DNA of 17,432 bases, from positions 1 through 17,432 of the forward strand of contig DATEBA010000010.1 of assembly GCA_035288045.1 (NCBI GenBank), read 5' to 3'. Shown here one piece after another: positions 12,802-17,432 of the stretch (its first letter is position 1; each line of letters begins with the position of its first letter). The DNA comes from DATEBA01 sp035288045. Lineage in GTDB: Bacteria; Actinomycetota; UBA4738; HRBIN12. The notes beneath the pieces are model-generated. The model was given only the letters and a program-made list of their open reading frames with translations, was not told the DNA's origin and searched no databases. Position numbers and translations under genes: made by a program.

Positions 12802-13751
12802 GTGGGTACCGACAGGTCCTCGAGGACGTTCGTCGCCGAGTGACGATGCCCGAGCCCGCGATGGAGCGAACGTTGCGGCGGCGAGACCGAAACGCCCGCA
12901 ACGAGCGGATCGCCGCGCTCGCGGTGGGCCTGACGGTCGGGGCGATCGGGATCGGCGGCACGCTCCTGGCCATCCGTGCGGGCAGCGTGTCGCATCCCGC
13001 ATCCGGGGCGGACACCGCGCCCGCTTCGCCGCAGGCCGGCGGATCTCTGGGGCTCGTCCTGCCGACCCTGGCGATCTGGGCCGCGATCGCGACGCTGGTC
13101 GCTTCCCTCGTCTGGAGCGTCCGTGTCCGCAGAGGACACGGGTCGACGAAGCGCGGCGCGCCGCCGCGCCGGAGGAAGCTGGGGCTTGAGGCGGCTCAGG
13201 CGACGGGAGGGAACGATATGGACGCGAAGGCCAAGCCGGACCTTCGGATCCCAGAGGTGAGGGTTCCCGAGCCCCGGTTCGAGGAGGGACGTGCAAGACG
13301 CGTCAACGGCCGGCTCACCCTGGCCGTCGTGGCGCTCTCGCTCGCGGTCGTGGGGCTCGGCGTGGCACTGATCGCTCAGGCGAACGGCGAGACGACGCCC
13401 GAGGCCGGGCCGACGGCCGAAGGCCTCGCCCCGCCGGCAGTGGTGGAGAGCCTCGATGCGTCGATCGAGGCCTGGAACTCCTTCGACGAGGAGGCCCTGG
13501 CGGGCTCCTACGGCGAGGAGGCGGTGTTCGATGACCTCATCGCCGGCGAGACGTCGGAGGGGATCGATCAGATCGCGACCAAGGCGACCCGCTACGAGCC
13601 GGCCCCATGGCGGATCGAGCGCACGAGCGAGGTGGTCCAGAACGGGGACTTCGCGGCCTACGCCTTCACCTACAACGGGGGGCACGGGATCGCGGTGTTC
13701 GAGCTCACCGACGACCTGCGGGTCGCCCACCAATGGGTGATGGGGGTCTGA
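12798..13751 (+). CDS. three-TM protein with C-terminal NTF2-like domain, putative ECF regulator
   Basis: 317 residues overlapping the sigma gene by four bases. Order: short basic N-terminus (RTLRRRDRNARNERI, 25-38), TM1 (38-59), a Ser/Ala/Pro loop, TM2 (84-106), basic linker, TM3 (172-193), then an NTF2/SnoaL-like domain (214-316; SIEAWNSFDEEALAGSYGEEA, ending VFELTDDLRVAHQW). No zinc anti-sigma HxxxCxxC motif is present, so an anti-sigma role rests on gene position. Residues 141-317 are paralogous to the whole of the next protein, and M141 (base 13218) has its own strong GGGAGG site. The ORF may therefore be an in-frame fusion of a two-TM sigma-associated protein and a one-TM NTF2 protein, or may yield two products. 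By alternate topology the NTF2 domain would lie outside if the N-terminus is inside. Confidence 0.75.
   Translation: MSGYRQVLEDVRRRVTMPEPAMERTLRRRDRNARNERIAALAVGLTVGAIGIGGTLLAIRAGSVSHPASGADTAPASPQAGGSLGLVLPTLAIWAAIATLVASLVWSVRVRRGHGSTKRGAPPRRRKLGLEAAQATGGNDMDAKAKPDLRIPEVRVPEPRFEEGRARRVNGRLTLAVVALSLAVVGLGVALIAQANGETTPEAGPTAEGLAPPAVVESLDASIEAWNSFDEEALAGSYGEEAVFDDLIAGETSEGIDQIATKATRYEPAPWRIERTSEVVQNGDFAAYAFTYNGGHGIAVFELTDDLRVAHQWVMGV
13205..13211 (+). promoter_or_regulatory. internal Shine-Dalgarno (GGGAGGG) before Met141
   Basis: GGGAGGG followed after six bases by an in-frame ATG at 13218, inside the three-TM gene. The position coincides with the start of homology to the downstream paralogue, which makes a genuine internal or ancestral gene start plausible. 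Confidence 0.5.
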
Positions 13752-13780
13752 CCCGGGCTTCGGCGAAGGGAGTGAGCGAC

Positions 13781-14308
13781 GTGACCGGCAGAGACAAGGG
13801 CGCTTCCCGGATCTCCCAGGTCGAGATGCCGCTCGTTCGGTTCGCGGCTGGGATCGAGCGGGTCAATCGGTGGCTGGCCGGCGCGGTCGTCGCTCTGGCG
13901 CTCGCCGCCGTCGGGCTAGGCGCTGCGCTGATCGCGGGGGCCGACGACCGGTCGTCGCAGGCCCTCGAGGGCGTCGCGAGCCCCGAGGTGGTCGGGATCC
14001 TCGACGACAACTTCGCGGCATGGAACGCAGTCGGCCCCGACCATCCCCTGGGTGACGTGCCCTACAGCAGAGCAACGGTCACCGAGCAGCTCGCCAGCGG
14101 CCGGCCCGGCGTGAGGGCGACCGAGAAGGGCGCGCCGGTCTTCCTGATGCCCTCCAAGGCCGGCATGGAGCGCGCGAGCGAGGTTGTGCAGGTCCGGGAT
14201 CTCGCCGCCACGACCGTCACGTACCGCGGCGGCTACGCGGTCATGGTGTTCGAGTTCGACGATGACCTGAAGTTCGCCCACCAGTGGATCGTGGGCTCCG
14301 GGCGCTGA
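13781..14308 (+). CDS. membrane-anchored NTF2-like protein, paralogue of the preceding C-terminal half
   Basis: 175 residues. One TM segment (32-53) then an exported or cytoplasmic NTF2-like domain (about 66-172). It matches residues 141-317 of the upstream protein along its length: RVNRWLAGAVVALALAAVGLG with RVNGRLTLAVVALSLAVVGLG, ERASEVVQVRDLAATTVTYRGG with ERTSEVVQNGDFAAYAFTYNGG, and FEFDDDLKFAHQWIVG with FELTDDLRVAHQWVMG. The mid-domain (80-125) diverges most, where NTF2 folds carry their pocket, so ligand preference probably differs. GTG 13781 is chosen because AAGGGAG lies eight bases upstream; GTG 13772 is the other option. It lies 29 bases after the upstream stop, same operon as the ECF sigma. 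Function unknown. Confidence 0.75.
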   Translation: MTGRDKGASRISQVEMPLVRFAAGIERVNRWLAGAVVALALAAVGLGAALIAGADDRSSQALEGVASPEVVGILDDNFAAWNAVGPDHPLGDVPYSRATVTEQLASGRPGVRATEKGAPVFLMPSKAGMERASEVVQVRDLAATTVTYRGGYAVMVFEFDDDLKFAHQWIVGSGR

Positions 14309-14338
14309 CACGAGCGAGCCGGCATCGCCGCCGCCCGC

Positions 14339-14758
14339 ATGCGCAAACACCTGACGCGACTCACGGGAGCAGGCGTTGCGCGGCTGGAGCCCGACCGCAG
14401 GACCTACCGGCTCGATCCCGAGACCCTTCGCTTGGCCGCCGAGCAGGTCGGCCCGCGACGCGATCCGCGGCTGGCGCTCGGTGCCGCGAACGAGGACGAG
14501 GAGGCCGTCCTGAGGAGCTACTTCCGCGGCGGCCGCCTGCGGGAGATCCCCGCTAAGGAGGCGAAGCGACGGGTGGTGCGCGAGCGGATCGCACTCGAGT
14601 TCGAGCCCCGCGTCCGATACGACGAGAAGACCGTCAACGCGATCGCCGGCCGGTTCCACAACGACCACGCGTCCATCCGCCGCTACCTCGTCGACCAGGG
14701 CCCGCTCAGCCGCGACCACGGGGAGTACTGGCGCACCGGCGGTCGCGTCGAGGTCTAG
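14339..14758 (+). CDS. DUF2087 transcriptional regulator, N-terminally truncated
   Basis: 139 residues. The C-terminal DUF2087 domain (about 57-134) is intact: LRSYFRGGRLREIPAKEAKRR, then VRYDEKTVNAIAGRFHNDHASIRRYLVDQGPL and the GEYWRTGG ending. In the family it follows a winged HTH of ArsR type; here only the second half remains (KHLTRLTGAGVARLEPDRRTYRLDPETLRLA, residues 3-33). The HTH-like reading continues upstream of the ATG, in frame, as ERAGIAAAR back to the TGA of the preceding gene, and then stops. This is the pattern expected if a deletion joined the end of the NTF2-like gene to the middle of the regulator. No Shine-Dalgarno precedes the ATG. It is probably unable to bind DNA normally and may be a decaying gene. 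Confidence 0.75.
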   Translation: MRKHLTRLTGAGVARLEPDRRTYRLDPETLRLAAEQVGPRRDPRLALGAANEDEEAVLRSYFRGGRLREIPAKEAKRRVVRERIALEFEPRVRYDEKTVNAIAGRFHNDHASIRRYLVDQGPLSRDHGEYWRTGGRVEV

Positions 14759-14834
14759 CCGAGCTCGCCGACGAAAGGTAACCCCGCGCGTGCCTCCATG
14801 GTCCGACGGGAGGGCCCGGGTGAGGCACGGGCGT

Positions 14835-14840
14835 TAGACT
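14835..14840 (+). promoter_or_regulatory. -10 element (TAGACT) for the acyl-CoA carboxylase gene
   Basis: TAGACT with nine bases to the ATG at 14850, in the 91-base gap after the DUF2087 gene. The same hexamer precedes the thiolase. No Shine-Dalgarno is present, so a leaderless or near-leaderless mRNA is likely. No -35 match. Confidence 0.4.
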
Positions 14841-14849
14841 CCGGGGACC

Positions 14850-16450
<1,601 letters not shown>

Positions 16451-16454
<4 letters not shown>

Positions 16455-16711
16455 CCGAGGACCGCCGCTTCGAGCTACCGGCGGACCTCTCCCGGGAGGA
16501 CGAGCGGCAGATCCTCGTGGCGCTCGAACGGTACTTCCGAAGCGAGAGCCCCAAGCCGAAGGCCTGGGCGCTCGCGGGCCGCCTCGAGGCGACGGGGATC
16601 GGGGTGCTGCAGGCCAGGCGGCTGTCGGAGGGAACCTGGCGCGGCCCCGCGGGGACCCCGTTCGCGAGGAGTGGAGTGTTCACGCTCGAGGGCCGCGGCG
16701 ACGCGAGGTAG
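16451..16711 (+). CDS. acyl-CoA carboxylase epsilon-like small subunit
   Basis: 86 residues, starting with GTG in a GTGA overlap with the carboxylase beta stop. Actinobacterial acyl-CoA carboxylases often have a small epsilon subunit encoded directly after beta, which tightens the alpha-beta complex. This protein fits by size and position: helical N-half (LSREDERQILVALERYFRS), then a basic WALAGRLEATGIGVLQARR region. Epsilon subunits are poorly conserved, so the call leans on context; a separate unknown protein is possible. No cofactor or catalytic motif is visible. Its TAG stop lies six bases before the cupin start. Confidence 0.6.
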
Positions 16712-16717
16712 GCTCGC

Positions 16718-17014
16718 GTGAGCGTGGTCCGCACGGGCGCGGCGATCCGGGGTCGGCAGGAGGCCGTGGCGAGTCTCGCCTCCGAGGGGTGCTCCGCTCC
16801 GCGCTTCTGGGAGAACGCCCCCGGAGACACCTACGGCCGGCACTCGCACGGCTACCACAAGGTCCTGTTCTGCCTGTCGGGCTCGATCGTGTTCCACGTG
16901 CAGGGGGGCGACATGGAGCTGCTCGCCGGCGACCGCCTCGACCTCGAAGCCGGGACCGAGCACGCGGCTACGGTCGGCCCGCAGGGTGTGGCGTGCGTGG
17001 AGGCGAGCAGGTGA
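16718..17014 (+). CDS. small single-domain cupin
   Basis: 98 residues, one cupin barrel. Motif 1: TYGRHSHGYHKVLFCLSG (39-55), with H42 and H44 as metal ligands; the usual glutamate at 48/49 is K48-V49, though H47 might substitute. Motif 2: GDRLDLEAGTEHAATVG (71-87), with H82. A metal-binding role is therefore plausible but altered. Such small cupins bind sugars, auxin-like acids or act as isomerases; no substrate can be named. GTG 16718 has GAGG nine bases upstream; GTG 16724 is an alternative. The TGA overlaps the glycosyltransferase start as GTGA, so the two are translated together, hinting at a sugar-related job. Confidence 0.75.
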   Translation: MSVVRTGAAIRGRQEAVASLASEGCSAPRFWENAPGDTYGRHSHGYHKVLFCLSGSIVFHVQGGDMELLAGDRLDLEAGTEHAATVGPQGVACVEASR

Positions 17015-17432
17015 CGAGCGTCGCGTTCCACATCGACCAGCTGTTCTTCCAGGTTCCGGGTGGCATAGGGACCTACGTCCGCGAGCTCGTTACAGCTCTG
17101 GCGAAGGCCGACCCGGAACTCGACCTGCGCTTGTTCCACGCGCGGTTCGACGGCGCCGAGCCCGAGCCGTGGCTCGCCGGCCACCGCGTGGAGGAGCTCT
17201 CCGCGTCCATCCGCTCGCTCTACCCGCGTTGGGACGTCACGGCACGACCTCCTCTCCCGGAGCCGCTCGCGAGCGCCGACATCGTTCACTCACCGAACCC
17301 CGCCGCGGTCCCGCCCGCGAGGCAGGAACAGCGCTTGGTCGTAACCGTCCACGACCTCGCGTTCCTGCACTTCCCGTCGATGTACCCGCGAGCGTGGCGG
17401 GTGCTCTACCGGCTCGGGCTGGCGGCGACGGC
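17011..17432 (+). CDS. GT4-family glycosyltransferase (partial, C-terminus off the right edge)
   Basis: First 140 residues of a GT-B glycosyltransferase group 1/GT4. The N-terminal Rossmann domain shows VAFHIDQLFFQVPGGIGTYVREL (4-26), whose GGIGTY glycine loop (17-22) binds the donor phosphate/acceptor side in GT4 enzymes; SADIVHSPN (88-96) and VVTVHDLAFLHFPSMYP (110-126) are further family patterns. Transfers a sugar from a nucleotide donor to a glycan or lipid at the inner membrane face. The donor-binding E-x7-E motif lies beyond the window, so donor and acceptor are unknown. Starts with GTG overlapping the cupin stop by four bases. Confidence 0.88.
   Translation, partial: MTSVAFHIDQLFFQVPGGIGTYVRELVTALAKADPELDLRLFHARFDGAEPEPWLAGHRVEELSASIRSLYPRWDVTARPPLPEPLASADIVHSPNPAAVPPARQEQRLVVTVHDLAFLHFPSMYPRAWRVLYRLGLAAT

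Noticed and set aside
12253..13733. Two overlapping 347-codon minus-strand ORFs opposite the sigma operon
   Set aside because: Arg/Pro-rich antisense frames with no domain match; the plus-strand genes show sigma regions 2 and 4 and TM/NTF2 domains.
13916..14719. 267-codon minus-strand ORF opposite the NTF2-like and DUF2087 genes
   Set aside because: Shadow frame; the DUF2087 motif on the plus strand is unambiguous.

Overview
The window is about 17.4 kb of very GC-rich bacterial DNA with GTG/TTG starts, short spacers, stop-start overlaps and several leaderless-looking TANNNT-ATG promoters. Gene content (crotonyl-CoA carboxylase/reductase, methylmalonyl-CoA epimerase, actinobacterial-type acyl-CoA carboxylase beta with a small epsilon-like partner, ECF sigma operon, DUF2087 regulator) points to an Actinomycetota, probably an uncultured lineage. 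That assignment is inference; no rRNA or tRNA gene was found.

Layout. (1) 1-2953, minus strand: a tightly overlapped nurA-herA-sbcD/mre11-like operon, the DNA end-resection set best known from archaea; the SbcD gene runs off the left edge. (2) 3153-5705, plus: a membrane sensor with an extracytoplasmic domain, a coiled coil of roughly 360 residues and a histidine-kinase-like C-terminus that has lost its key catalytic residues. (3) 5735-8752, minus: an FtsH-like membrane AAA protease followed by a thiolase with its own leaderless-type -10. (4) 8933-9705, plus: an XRE-type regulator overlapping a methylmalonyl-CoA epimerase. (5) 9702-10943, minus: crotonyl-CoA carboxylase/reductase, converging on the epimerase so that both stop codons share one CTAG, with a clear sigma-70-type promoter. 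(6) 11024-12138: a 5'-truncated NTF2/SnoaL-like remnant, then a stand-alone PD-(D/E)XK nuclease with a Cas4/AddB-type Fe-S cysteine set. (7) 12262-14758, plus: an ECF sigma factor, a three-TM protein ending in an NTF2-like domain, a tandem paralogue of its C-terminal half, and a DUF2087 regulator missing the front half of its HTH. (8) 14850-17432, plus: acyl-CoA carboxylase beta, epsilon-like subunit, a small cupin, and the start of a GT4 glycosyltransferase.

How it fits together. Thiolase, Ccr, epimerase and acyl-CoA carboxylase all belong to C4/C5 acyl-CoA chemistry (ethylmalonyl-CoA or propionyl/methylmalonyl-CoA pathways), but lie in separate transcription units. The most unusual parts are the sensor pseudokinase, the ECF sigma/NTF2-membrane-protein module with a possible in-frame gene fusion, and the bacterial NurA-HerA-SbcD operon. 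Two 5'-truncated genes (11024-11185 and 14339-14758) suggest recent local deletion. No CRISPR array, insertion sequence or prophage was seen, and no gene-free stretch longer than about 270 bases exists.
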